From contig NZ_VZZJ01000018.1 in NCBI RefSeq assembly GCF_008806345.1, positions 37,099 through 101,098 on the forward strand: DNA of 64,000 nt, given 5' to 3'. This document shows, one piece after another, positions 35,506 to 44,378 of this stretch. Under the pieces are notes generated by a model. The model made no database searches, was not told where the DNA came from, and was given only the letters and a program-made list of their open reading frames with translations. Positions within the stretch are counted from its first letter, which is position 1. The number at the start of each line of letters is the position of its first letter. Source of the stretch: Methylobacterium planeticum (GTDB lineage: Bacteria > Pseudomonadota > Alphaproteobacteria > Rhizobiales > Beijerinckiaceae). A program made the position numbers and the translations under genes.

Positions 35506-35841
35506 GGGACATCCACGCGCGGTTTTGGGGAGCAAGCCCTCGAGAGCGATTTCGAGCCTTGTCGACACGAACGCTTCAAAAATCCGGTCATGAATGGCCG
35601 ATTTTTGCTCATGCCGTCAACGGCCTTCGCCGCGCACGAGGCGGTCCCTCGGAAATTCCGTGAGGGGAGAGTTAGCAACCGGTCACAGGCCTGGGACGGC
35701 GGGCCATGCCCTGTGGCATCTCCCGATCCGCATGTGCCATGTGGTGATCGTGACGAATGTCGGCTGCGAAGGGGATCACCCACCGAGCCATCCAGCCAAT
35801 CCCCACCTTCGGCTGACCGAAACGACGAGAAGGACCCGAGG
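35506..35841. other. intergenic region between two divergent HTH genes
   Basis: These 336 bp hold no convincing ORF. They contain the long palindrome at 35577-35607 and must carry the promoters of both regulators. Confidence 0.5.
35577..35607. promoter_or_regulatory. 31-bp imperfect palindrome between two HTH genes
   Basis: CAAAAATC (35577-35584) and GATTTTTG (35600-35607) are exact complements; the 15-bp centre (CGGTCATGAATGGCC) is itself partly symmetric (GG-CAT..ATG-CC). Its AT-rich arms stand out. It lies about 70 bp upstream of regulator A (if it starts at 35505) and 235 bp upstream of regulator B, so it could be an operator for one or both. A hairpin in a transcript is the other reading. 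Confidence 0.5.
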
Positions 35842-36138
35842 ATGGATCTACGCCGCAGCCCGATCGTACTCACCGCCTGCCAGGTGCGCATGGCCCGTTC
35901 CGCTCAGCGCTGGAGCGTGGAGGCGTTGGCGGAGCGCTCAGGGGTGAGCGAGAAGACGATCCGCCGCATCGAAGCCGTCTACGGCGTGCCCCCGAACGTG
36001 ACGATCGAGACGCTGCTCAAGCTGCAGGGCTGCTTCGAGGCGCACGGGATGACGTTCATCCCTGAGGATGGAAGCCCGGAGGGGCCGGGCGTGCGCTTCG
36101 GCCGATATCCGGGCCGCCATGGGCCGACGCCGGGTTAG
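35842..36138 (+). CDS. XRE-like helix-turn-helix regulator B
   Basis: A 98-residue protein from ATG 35842, with GAAGGA and GAGG upstream. The HTH is at MARSAQRWSVEALAERSGVS followed by EKTIRRIEA. The C-terminus, GMTFIPEDGSPEGPGVRFG, is the family's usual end. Same class as regulator A but clearly different in sequence. A hairpin at 36227-36251 follows. Confidence 0.72.
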   Translation: MDLRRSPIVLTACQVRMARSAQRWSVEALAERSGVSEKTIRRIEAVYGVPPNVTIETLLKLQGCFEAHGMTFIPEDGSPEGPGVRFGRYPGRHGPTPG

Positions 36139-36226
36139 TGCTCCCGCGAACGCGCACGCCCCGCGTCGAGAGCGAGGCGAACGCCGCCGCCTCCGGGCCA
36201 GCCGGTATCCCGACCGGCAATCGACA

Positions 36227-36251
36227 GGACCGCCGTTTCGAACGGCGGTCC
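36227..36251. terminator. strong hairpin between convergent genes
   Basis: GGACCGCCGTT (36227-36237) and AACGGCGGTCC (36241-36251) form a perfect 11-bp stem with a TCG loop. It lies between regulator B and the MCP gene, which converge, so it can stop transcription from both sides. No T-run follows. Confidence 0.6.
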
Positions 36252-36268
36252 TCCCACCATTGACCGAG

Positions 36269-37957
36269 TCAGGCGGCCCGGACAGTCGCGAGGAAACGGC
36301 CGACCTCGGCGCTGAGCTGCTCGGATTGGCGCGACAATTCAGAGGCTGCGCCGAGCACTTGGCTCGCCGCGGCGCCCGTCTCCTCGGCCGCGCCGGCCAC
36401 GCCCGCGATGTTGCTCGTGACCTCGCCGGTGCCGGCCGCGGCTTGAGCCACGTTCCTCACGATCTCCTGCGTGGCCGCCCCCTGTTCCTCGACGGCTGCG
36501 GCGATCGTGGTGGCGACCCCGCTGATTTCCTGGATGCGCGCCGTGATGGAGCCGATGGCCGAGACGGTCTGGTTGGTCGAGCCCTGGATCTGGTTGATAT
36601 GGCCCCCGATCTCCTCCGTCGCCCGGGCCGTCTGGCTGGCGAGTTCCTTGACCTCGGCCGCCACCACCGCGAAGCCCCGGCCCGCCTCGCCGGCCCGCGC
36701 CGCCTCGATCGTCGCGTTCAGCGCCAGGAGGTTGGTCTGTCCGGCGATGGCCGTGATCATCGTGACGACATCGCCGATCCGGGCGACCGCCGCGCTCAAC
36801 TCCCGCACACGGTCGGCCGTCTGCTCCGCCTCGCTGACGGCAGCCTGGGCAAGCGTCGCCGAACCGCTGACCTGCCGGCCGATCTCCTGCACGGAGGCGC
36901 CGAGTTCTTCCGCGGCCGCCGCCACCGTGTTGACGTTCGATGCGGCCTCTTCGGCAGCCGCCGCCACGGTCGTCGATTGGCTCGCCGTCTGGGTTGCGGT
37001 GGCAGTCATGGTCTGCGCGGTCGCCTGCAACTCGGTCGCGGACGCGGACACCATGCCGACGATCCCGCCGACCGCCCGCTCCAGCTCCGCCGCGAGCTCG
37101 CGCATCGCGGCCTTGCGCTGCGCCTCGGCACCGGCACGGGCGAGCGCCGTCTCCTCCTCCAGCGCGCGCATGCGGACGAGGCCGTCCTTGAAGATCTGAA
37201 CGGCGTCCGCGATCGTCCCGATCTCGGTCCTCTTCCCCTGATGCGGAATGGTGACGGAGAGGTCGCCCCCGGCCAGGGCCTGCATCGGTCGCACCACGGC
37301 GTCGATGCCCTGGGTGATGCCGCGGATGATGAGGGCGGCGGACAGGATCGAGAGCACGAGTCCGGCAAGGACCGCCGCGATGCCCAACGTCTGGGTGGCC
37401 TCGAACAGCGCCCTGCTCCTGGCCTCGGCCTGGCCGGCGCTGTCGTTGTTCATGGCGACCAGCTTGTCGAGCGCGACGGAGGCTGCGCGACGCGGAACGA
37501 TGCCCTTGCTCTCATAGAGATCGTAGGCCTGCGCCTTCTGACCATCACGCGACAATTGCAGGATTGCCCGTCGCACCTCTTCGAAATTGCGCGCTTCCGT
37601 CGTGAATGTCTCGTAGAGGGCTCGCTCCGCGGACGAGCTGATCATGCGCTCGTAGGTCGCCTTCTTCTCGTCGAGCTTCTTGCTGAAGCGCTCCATGTCC
37701 TTCTCGATGCCGGCCACCAGGGCGGGGTCGCTCGCCTGGGTGTGACGCAGGACGAGGGCACTGGAACGCGCCGTGAGGGTGTCGATCTCCCCCAGCGTCC
37801 GAATGCTCGGCAGCCAATTCGTCTCGATTTCGAGGGCCTGCTCGCGCATGCGTTGCGTGCTGCCTAGACCCAACAGGCCCAGTCCGACGATGAACAGCGT
37901 CAGCAGCGAGAAGGCAGCGATCAGCTTGGTGCGAATCGACAGAGCGTGAAGAAACAC
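36269..37957 (-). CDS. methyl-accepting chemotaxis protein (second)
   Basis: A 562-residue chemoreceptor. The GTG at 37957 is chosen because TGGAG lies 6 bp upstream; the frame runs to 38041 but without a good site. TM1 (about 8-30), a four-helix-bundle periplasmic domain (~31-185), TM2 (LGIAAVLAGLVLSILSAALI), HAMP (VVRPMQALAGGDLSVTIP) and a signalling domain with IAGQTNLLALNATIEAARAG. There is no C-terminal pentapeptide. The ligand is unknown. Unlike the other MCP it has no binding-protein gene beside it. Confidence 0.9.
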   Translation of the reverse strand: MFLHALSIRTKLIAAFSLLTLFIVGLGLLGLGSTQRMREQALEIETNWLPSIRTLGEIDTLTARSSALVLRHTQASDPALVAGIEKDMERFSKKLDEKKATYERMISSSAERALYETFTTEARNFEEVRRAILQLSRDGQKAQAYDLYESKGIVPRRAASVALDKLVAMNNDSAGQAEARSRALFEATQTLGIAAVLAGLVLSILSAALIIRGITQGIDAVVRPMQALAGGDLSVTIPHQGKRTEIGTIADAVQIFKDGLVRMRALEEETALARAGAEAQRKAAMRELAAELERAVGGIVGMVSASATELQATAQTMTATATQTASQSTTVAAAAEEAASNVNTVAAAAEELGASVQEIGRQVSGSATLAQAAVSEAEQTADRVRELSAAVARIGDVVTMITAIAGQTNLLALNATIEAARAGEAGRGFAVVAAEVKELASQTARATEEIGGHINQIQGSTNQTVSAIGSITARIQEISGVATTIAAAVEEQGAATQEIVRNVAQAAAGTGEVTSNIAGVAGAAEETGAAASQVLGAASELSRQSEQLSAEVGRFLATVRAA

Positions 37958-38281
37958 GGTGAACTCCAGGCGCAGTCTGGTCGAGAAAATGCCACTAAGC
38001 GCCGGGAATAGGTGTCGCCGAGAATCGTTAACTGAACCCATTCAATGCGTCGGAATCGGCATTACCCTCGCGACCTGGGCGGTTACGCTCAGCGACGGAC
38101 AAGGCCACCCGCGAGGAGCTGGCGCGGAGGCTCGGCAAGCCGGTGAAAGGCCAGGACCATCGGTGCTCGCCCACCGATGCGGATGTACCCCCGCATCTCA
38201 AGGTCGCGCATCGACCCTGCCCGTTGATCCCAATCCCTGATCCGGGCGAGGCTCCGAGGCGCGCTTGGGTCCCCGCAGGTT

Positions 38282-38575
38282 CTACTTCCGAAGGCGGGCC
38301 CACCATTCCCGCCACCAGTAGGACACCCAGCCGCCCGTGCGCAGCTCGTCGTCGAACCAGGTGACGAACAAGCGGGCCAGCACCTCGAGGGCCGCGCACA
38401 GGGCCAGGAACTCGGCCGGCGCGACGGCGAAGTCGATCGCGAGATCCCGCCGCATCCAGCCGAGATGTCCGGCCAGGAGCAGAACCGGGCTGATGAAGAT
38501 CAGCCATACGAGGCAGCCCGCGGCCACCACGGCGGCGGGGATTGCGACGATGATCACGAAGGCACGCCAGATCAC
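38282..38575 (-). CDS. 97-residue two-span membrane protein
   Basis: Two hydrophobic segments (about 5-38 and 52-70) and a Trp-rich, charged end (WVSYWWREWWARLRK). The minus-strand ATG at 38575 starts directly before TM1. No family was recognised. Confidence 0.5.
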   Translation of the reverse strand: MIWRAFVIIVAIPAAVVAAGCLVWLIFISPVLLLAGHLGWMRRDLAIDFAVAPAEFLALCAALEVLARLFVTWFDDELRTGGWVSYWWREWWARLRK

Positions 38576-38928
38576 GCGACCTCCTCCGTCCGACGATCCG
38601 AGGCGCCCGCTCTCGGCCCCAGACTACACGGGTCCTCCTGCCCTGCCCACCGCGGGCGGGAGGCCGGTCGGCGTGCGCCGGCCGTACGGGCTCGGATCCG
38701 CGCGCCCGCCTGGATCGAGGTTCAGGATGAGAACCTGCGCGAGGCGGAGCTTCCATTCTGACACTCCGCGGATCTCCGCCGCGGCCGTACAGGACCAAGG
38801 TGAGGCGCGTGCTCGCTGAGATCGCTTCTCGCGCCCGAATCAGCCACGGCCCTGATCCGTCGTGCGGGCACGCCCCCACGGGATCGGTCGACGGAGTCGC
38901 AATCCGGCACGGTAACGCGTCGTTAACC
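38576..38928. other. 353-bp stretch without a convincing gene
   Basis: All frames are Arg/Pro-rich or interrupted. The last 25 bp (GTAACGCGTCGTTAACC) are less GC-rich and may belong to the promoter of the next gene. Nothing else was recognised. Confidence 0.35.
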
Positions 38929-39381
38929 ATGATGCGGCTTGATTCCGCATCCCCCGAAGCGACAGGGCTTGCCGTGGCATCGACACCCCTCCGGCCGACC
39001 GCCGCCGCCCTTGCGCGCTACCCCATCCCTGTTGGGTTGATCGCGCCGCTCTACCGTGCGGACGCGGGCGAGTTCGAGGCGCTGATGGCTCCCCTGTCGG
39101 ACTACGCTCGTGCCCGAATCGCGGCCTACTGCATCGAGAGGGAGCGGCTGCATGCCCTGGCCCTCAGGATCGCCGGCACCTGCACGGAAGCCGCCTTGGT
39201 GAAAGCCGCGGGTGCGGAAGTCGGGGCTGCCCTGTTCGTGCAGTCGCGCGTGGAGCCGGCGACCCAGCCGGCCTCGCGGCCGACGCAGATTCCGGAGATG
39301 GCGGTTGCCGCCATGCAAGTCATTGAATTTTCTGCCGCATCCTGGGATCCCGAGGCCGGCGCCTGCTCGAACGCGGCCTGA
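38929..39381 (+). CDS. 150-residue protein of unknown function
   Basis: A soluble helical protein from ATG 38929 (an ATG follows directly at 38932). The middle has YRADAGEFEALMAPLSDYAR and ARIAAYCIERERLHALALRIA. There is no clear ribosome binding site, so the exact start is uncertain. No family was recognised. Confidence 0.45.
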   Translation: MMRLDSASPEATGLAVASTPLRPTAAALARYPIPVGLIAPLYRADAGEFEALMAPLSDYARARIAAYCIERERLHALALRIAGTCTEAALVKAAGAEVGAALFVQSRVEPATQPASRPTQIPEMAVAAMQVIEFSAASWDPEAGACSNAA

Positions 39382-39465
39382 CCTCGGACAGATAGATCAC
39401 TGTCAAGTCTGTTTCGTATGGTTAAGCTTTGGTAGGCTCCTCACCGTGGAGATGGAGGAGCCGAG

Positions 39466-39669
39466 ATGCCGACAGCCCTAGCCACCCAGATCAATCTGCA
39501 GCGTGAGATCGCCTCCCGGATGCAGGCTCGCCGAAGCGAGCGCCTCGGTTCCCGGTCCGGCGCCAGGGGCCGGAGGATCGAGGATCTGGCGCGCTACGGC
39601 GGCGGCCTGACCGGCCGCGAACTGGTCGAGATGGCTCAGGCGGCGCGTCTCGGACAATCGGACGACTGA
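39466..39669 (+). CDS. 67-residue basic protein of unknown function
   Basis: An Arg-rich, helical, cytosolic protein (LQREIASRMQARRSERLGSR…). GGAGG about 10 bp upstream gives a good site for ATG 39466. The end (LTGRELVEMAQAARLG) resembles a small helix pair. No family was recognised. Confidence 0.5.
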   Translation: MPTALATQINLQREIASRMQARRSERLGSRSGARGRRIEDLARYGGGLTGRELVEMAQAARLGQSDD

Positions 39670-39743
39670 GGCCGCGGACGGGACGTGGCACGTTTCGGAC
39701 GGCCACGAGTTCCTCCCTGGCTTTGTCTCCCCAGAAGGCCGTC

Positions 39744-40205
39744 ATGGGCATCCTGCAGAACGTCTTCAGCCGCTTCAGCCAGACGATCAAGGCCTACACG
39801 GGGGACGCGCCGCTGATGCAGGCGGCTGTCTCCGCGGCCTCGAACGTCATCGTCGCCGATGGCGAGGTCGCCGGTGAGGAGTTCGAGACGGCGCTCCTCG
39901 GCATGCGGGCCCACCCGATCTTGGAGAAGGGCTACGACACCCTCATGCTGGAGCAGGAGCTCTACGAGGGAATCGCGCGTGCGCGGACGCGGGCCGGCCG
40001 GGTCGAGAATCTGCGCCGGGTCGCGGCCATCGCCGACCGATCGGAGGAGCAGCGCCAGAACGTGTTCCTGATCGCCGCGGATGTTGCCGACCACGAGGGC
40101 ATCAGCGCGATCGAGGGCAAGGCCCTGACGGAGATCGCCGCCGCCCTGTCGGTCGACAAGGCCGCCCTCCTTGCGACGGCCCAGGCGCTGCCGTCAGCGT
40201 CGTGA
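39744..40205 (+). CDS. TerB-like tellurite-resistance-domain protein
   Basis: A 153-residue helical protein with the TerB pattern: AAVSAASNVIVADGEVAGEEF, and later AADVADHEGISAIEGKALTEIA. AGAAGG before ATG 39744 supports that start over the upstream TTG. TerB-like domains bind metals and act in stress responses to tellurite or phage. No other ter gene is here. Confidence 0.72.
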   Translation: MGILQNVFSRFSQTIKAYTGDAPLMQAAVSAASNVIVADGEVAGEEFETALLGMRAHPILEKGYDTLMLEQELYEGIARARTRAGRVENLRRVAAIADRSEEQRQNVFLIAADVADHEGISAIEGKALTEIAAALSVDKAALLATAQALPSAS

Positions 40206-40390
40206 CCTCTCAGGATTCGCGGCGGGGCGAGCTTTCAGCACCACCCGGACCTCTGTTGAACGTTCGATCCGACCGAGGCTCCGCCGCGACGGGAGCGGAC
40301 CGCCATCCCGGAGCCCGGGCGTGATGCCAATCGCGTCTCCAGGATTGCCGTGTCAGATTTCCTCTGGCGTATCGGAGACCCGTCGCAGGC

Positions 40391-40477
40391 TTACGCGAGA
40401 GCCGCGCTCGCCAGGAGGCCGAAGGTCAACGCCGTGGCAACAGCGGCGGCAGCGGCGGATACAAGACGAAGGGGCAT
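40391..40477 (-). CDS. 28-residue peptide resembling a bare signal sequence
   Basis: MPLRLVSAAAAAVATALTFG plus LLASAALA and then a stop. The whole ORF looks like a signal peptide ending at an AxA cleavage motif, with nothing mature after it. The site before the ATG is weak. It could be a true microprotein, the remains of a truncated exported protein, or chance. Confidence 0.25.
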   Translation of the reverse strand: MPLRLVSAAAAAVATALTFGLLASAALA

Positions 40478-40938
40478 GTCGACACCCGTGGGGTTGGCCC
40501 TGGCTCCGGCCTGATGCAGGTCGCGATGAGGGCTGATCCTTAGATGGTGACACGCTGGTTCGCCCAGCGTGCGGGCGCACACCCTCCTTCAGGTCGTCTG
40601 CGGCGATCCCGGCCCACCGACGCCCGTGCTGAGTTCCGCTGTCCGTCGGGTGTCCCTCGACGCGGCGCTACGGTCCTCCGGAGACGCGGGACTGAAGATC
40701 CCCACGCGCCTGGATCGCCACCGACCGCACCATGTCGGCCGACCGAGCGCCAATGTGCCGAGGCGCTTTCCCTCGGCGGAGACCGGTCGCCGAAAAGAAT
40801 CCGTCACGATGCGATCGTCTTCGCGCTCATCGCGTTGACACCGTTCCGGCCTTCGATCCGTCGTCGCCCGAAGGACCGGCGCCGGCCCCAGTCGGGCGTG
40901 AGCGCGTCGGAGACCGGGACTGCCGGAGCATCAAAACC
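40478..40938. other. 461-bp stretch without a convincing gene
   Basis: Only low-complexity Arg/Pro-rich frames occur. It includes the upstream region of the ThDP enzyme gene at 40939, whose ribosome binding site is GGAG at 40925-40928. No strong hairpin or repeat was noted. Confidence 0.35.
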
Positions 40939-42534
40939 ATGGCAACAGCCGACGCAACCCCCAGGGTGGACGACCGCGGATCCTCACCCATCAATGGGGC
41001 CGAGAGCGTGGTCCGGACCCTCGTCGACAGCGGTGTCGACGTCTGCTTCGGCAATCCGGGGACGTCGGAGATGCATTTCGTCAGCGCCCTCGACCGGGTC
41101 GGCGGCCTGCGGGCCGTGCTCGGCCTGTTCGAGGGCGTCGTCACCGGTGCGGCCGACGGCTACGCGCGCATGGCCGGCAAGCCGGCGGCGACGCTCCTGC
41201 ATCTCGGTCCGGGGCTCGGCAACGGGCTCGCCAACCTCCACAACGCGCGCAAGGCGGGAACGCCAATCGTCAACATCATCGGGGACCATGCGACCACCCA
41301 CCAGCGCTTCGACGCGCCGCTGACCTCGAACGTCGCGGCCTTCGCGCACACGGTCTCGCACTGGGTCGCCTCCACCCGCAGCGCCAGAACGGCCGCCGCC
41401 GATACCGCCCGGGCCGTGCAGGCCGCCCGCATGCCGCCGGGGCAGGTGGCGAGCCTGATCCTGCCCGCCGACGCCGCCTGGTCGCCCGCCGAACGATCCG
41501 CGCCGCCGCTTCCGCGCGTCGGGGCCGTCACGGTCCCGGATACGGCGATCGGGCACGCGCTCGCCGCCCTGCGCTCGGGTGAGTCGGCAGCCCTCCTTCT
41601 CCGGGGCGACGTCCTGCGCGGCGACAGCCTGATCACGGCGGGGCGGATCGCCGCGTCCACCGGCGCCCGGCTGCTCTGCGACACCTTCGCGCCGCGGATC
41701 GAACGAGGTGCCGGCCGTCCGAGCATCGAGCGCATGCCCTACCGCGCGGAGCAGGCGCTGGCCTTCCTGAGCGGGACGCGCCACCTCATCCTGGTCGGCG
41801 CGCAGGCCCCCGTCGCCTTCTTCGCCTACCCGGATCAGCCGAGCGAGCTGACGCCGACCGGTTGCGAGCCGCTGGTGCTGTCCCATCCGCACGAGGACGG
41901 TCCGGCAGCCCTCTGGGCACTGGCCGACGCGCTGCGCGTCTCCACGGCCGCAGCGCGCAATGCCCACCGGCCGCCGGACCTGCCCCTTGACGGCCCCCTC
42001 GACACCGAGGCCGTGATGCGGGTCGTCGGTCACCTCCTGCCCGAGTACGCCATCATCAGCGACGAGAGCATCTCGGCGGGCTTCGCCCATTATCCGCTGC
42101 TGGAGACCGCAGCCCCGCACGATTACCTCCAGCTGACCGGCGGATCGATCGGGGACGGCATGCCGGTAGCGACCGGGGCCGCCATCGCCTGCCCGGATCG
42201 CAAGGTGGTCACGCTGCAGGGCGACGGCAGCGCGATGTACACGCTGCAGGCCCTATGGACGCAGGCGCGCGAGCGGCTCGACGTCACGACCGTCATCTAC
42301 GCCAACCGCTCGTACCGGGTGCTGCTCGAGGAACTGGCCGGGGTGAAGGCCGGAGACGCGGGCGCGACGGCACGCACCATGCTCGACCTGCACGATCCCT
42401 GCTTGGACTGGGTGAAGCTCGCCGAGGGCATGGGTGTCGAAGCCGTCCGGGTCGACACCAGGCAGGCCTTTACGAGCGCCTTCCGGACGGCCATGGCTCG
42501 CCGAGGCCCCATGCTGATCGAGGCGCTGGTTTGA
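40939..42534 (+). CDS. thiamine diphosphate-dependent enzyme, benzoylformate-decarboxylase-like
   Basis: A 531-residue protein from ATG 40939. The N-terminal domain has VDVCFGNPGTSEMHFVSALD and the catalytic Glu in LGLFEGVVTGAADGYARMAG, as in benzoylformate decarboxylase and acetolactate synthase relatives. The C-terminal domain has GDG (LQGDGSAMYTLQALW) with IYANRSY about 30 residues later, and TGGSIGDGMPVATGAAIACP. It probably decarboxylates or ligates 2-oxo acids. It is not closely similar to the ThDP enzyme at 23338. The substrate is unknown. Confidence 0.85.
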   Translation: MATADATPRVDDRGSSPINGAESVVRTLVDSGVDVCFGNPGTSEMHFVSALDRVGGLRAVLGLFEGVVTGAADGYARMAGKPAATLLHLGPGLGNGLANLHNARKAGTPIVNIIGDHATTHQRFDAPLTSNVAAFAHTVSHWVASTRSARTAAADTARAVQAARMPPGQVASLILPADAAWSPAERSAPPLPRVGAVTVPDTAIGHALAALRSGESAALLLRGDVLRGDSLITAGRIAASTGARLLCDTFAPRIERGAGRPSIERMPYRAEQALAFLSGTRHLILVGAQAPVAFFAYPDQPSELTPTGCEPLVLSHPHEDGPAALWALADALRVSTAAARNAHRPPDLPLDGPLDTEAVMRVVGHLLPEYAIISDESISAGFAHYPLLETAAPHDYLQLTGGSIGDGMPVATGAAIACPDRKVVTLQGDGSAMYTLQALWTQARERLDVTTVIYANRSYRVLLEELAGVKAGDAGATARTMLDLHDPCLDWVKLAEGMGVEAVRVDTRQAFTSAFRTAMARRGPMLIEALV

Positions 42535-42642
42535 GGGCTCCGTTTTTCGGGGTGCTCGGGCTGCGCTATAGCGCTGTAGGGATGGTCTGAGGGGAGTCGC
42601 GGACCACGCAGGCCACCCGATTCATGTGCGGCCGAGGCCGCA

Positions 42643-44040
42643 TCAGGCGATCTCGTAGATGGTCACTCCTCCGCCGATCCCCCGCAGACTGCGCTGCTCG
42701 GAACGCACCCGGCGTGCCGACAGCAGGCAAGAAGACCCCACGTGCCGTACCACCGATTCGGTGGCAAACACCGCCTGGGCGCCAGCGAGCTCCTGTACCC
42801 GTGCGGCGATATTGACCGTCTGCCCAAAGTAGTCCTGCCGATCGTTGGAGCTGACCGCCAAGCACGGACCTTCGTGAATGCCGATTTTGAGAATCAACTC
42901 GTTCACGCCGCGCTCGGCATTGAACCGGTTCATCGCCTCGTGCATGGCGAGCGCCGCGGCGAGCGCGCGATCCGGCGTTGGGAAGGTGGCCATTACCGCG
43001 TCACCGATCGTCTTGACCACGGCGCCGGACTGGCCGGCGACGATCTCGTTCAGGATCCGGAAATGCGCCCGCACGAGGTCATAGGCCACGAGGTCGCCCA
43101 CGCGTTCGTAGAGCGCCGTCGAACCTTTGAGGTCCGTGAACAGGAAAGTCAGGCTCACGATCTTCAGGCGTTGGTCGATCTCCAGCGTGTCGGTGCGGTA
43201 GAGATCGCGGAAAGTCTGGCTGCTCAGGAGCCGCTTGGCGCTGAGAAATGGCCGACGGCCGCCGATCAGCGCTTGCAGCGCCTCACCCGCCGAGAAGACA
43301 CCGGGTAGGACGCGCGCGGCGGTACGGTTGTCGAGGGTGAGCCGCACCGGCCCAGGCCGAAGCGCGCCACCGGTCGCACAGCCGCGGCTGTCGCTGAAGA
43401 CGAGCGTCAGGTCCTGGCGCTCGTCCGTACGCTCGCCAACGAGTTCGATGGTGTGTGTGGCGTGGGTGACCGGATCGAGCACGATCGCCGGCTCGGACAG
43501 CCGCAGCGCCAGGATGATGCGCTCGCCCGCCTCTAGTTCCGCCGACTCGACGAGAGCACGGTCGGCCAATTCCGAGAAAGCGTCGGGGAAGTTGACGGCC
43601 GAGCCGAAGAACACCTGACGGTGATAGTCCCAGAATGTCAGCCCATCGGGATCGTGAGCGCCGATGCGCCGCACCCGCGAGCTGACGCGGAAACTCACCT
43701 CCACCGTGTCGTCCAGGGTCGGCTCGGTGTCCAGCGTGCAGAAGGCGCAGTGATAGGCATCCTGACGCACGCCCTTGAGCGTGGCGTTGGCATCGAGGAT
43801 GCCGCCGCAGCTTGGGCAGATGACGTTCCAGGTCATTTCGAACAATCCCAGGCGCGCAGCGTGCAGCAATGCGCTGATCACCGCCGCCTCGGCGAGCCTG
43901 TGCTCGGCTGCGAAGGCGAGTGGATTGACAGCGGCGAGCTCGGCGTCGCTCCCGTCACGAATCAAGCGCACAACGGCGGCCGCCGCCTCTGGCTCCGCCG
44001 AGCGAATAAGGCTGTCGAGAAGTGCGTCCGTGTCCTGCAT
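42643..44040 (-). CDS. class III adenylate/guanylate cyclase with a CxxC...CxxC region
   Basis: A 465-residue protein from ATG 44040 (MQDTDALLDSL); the frame extends to a TTG at 44091 with no site. Residues ~85-125 have CPSCGG and CAFC, a zinc-finger-like pair inside a region like DUF5939. The catalytic domain (about 275-440) has metal-binding Asp in FLFTDLKGSTALYERVGD and in KTIGDAVMATF, and NIAARVQ near the transition-state residues. It makes cAMP (or cGMP) in the cytosol. The partner effectors may include the Crp-like regulators of this genome, but that is inference. Confidence 0.87.
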   Translation of the reverse strand: MQDTDALLDSLIRSAEPEAAAAVVRLIRDGSDAELAAVNPLAFAAEHRLAEAAVISALLHAARLGLFEMTWNVICPSCGGILDANATLKGVRQDAYHCAFCTLDTEPTLDDTVEVSFRVSSRVRRIGAHDPDGLTFWDYHRQVFFGSAVNFPDAFSELADRALVESAELEAGERIILALRLSEPAIVLDPVTHATHTIELVGERTDERQDLTLVFSDSRGCATGGALRPGPVRLTLDNRTAARVLPGVFSAGEALQALIGGRRPFLSAKRLLSSQTFRDLYRTDTLEIDQRLKIVSLTFLFTDLKGSTALYERVGDLVAYDLVRAHFRILNEIVAGQSGAVVKTIGDAVMATFPTPDRALAAALAMHEAMNRFNAERGVNELILKIGIHEGPCLAVSSNDRQDYFGQTVNIAARVQELAGAQAVFATESVVRHVGSSCLLSARRVRSEQRSLRGIGGGVTIYEIA

Positions 44041-44378
44041 GGTGAAAGCCTGGAATGTATCGCGGAGGCGCGCCTCCGATCCGATGCGCAAGAGGAGCGT
44101 GGCGATCCTTCACGTTGCCGACAAGCGGGCTGCTACCGCATCAAGATCGGGGTTAAGCCGCGTTCAGGGCTGAGTTCGGGACGCTCGCGCCTCCTTCAGC
44201 GCCTTAGCGTACAGGAGAACGAGCTCCATGCGGAACGCCCGGTTTCAATCAAGCCTCGGATGTCGGGTGCGGCGGCATTCTCGGTCGATGGCGTAGAGCC
44301 GGCTGCGGCGCCGCTGCAATTCCGTCCTCGGGTTTCGAGGCCGCGAAGGCTTCCGCCGTTATCGGCGCACCCGCTGGC
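44041..44378. other. intergenic stretch between the cyclase and CobW genes
   Basis: These 338 bp hold no convincing gene. They include the presumed leader of the cyclase gene with the palindrome at 44063-44078. Confidence 0.35.
44063..44078. promoter_or_regulatory. perfect 16-bp palindrome upstream of the cyclase
   Basis: CGGAGGCGCGCCTCCG is fully symmetric and begins 23 bp upstream of the cyclase ATG at 44040. In RNA it would form a hairpin over the ribosome binding region; as DNA it could be an operator. The GC richness makes chance palindromes more likely here. Confidence 0.3.
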
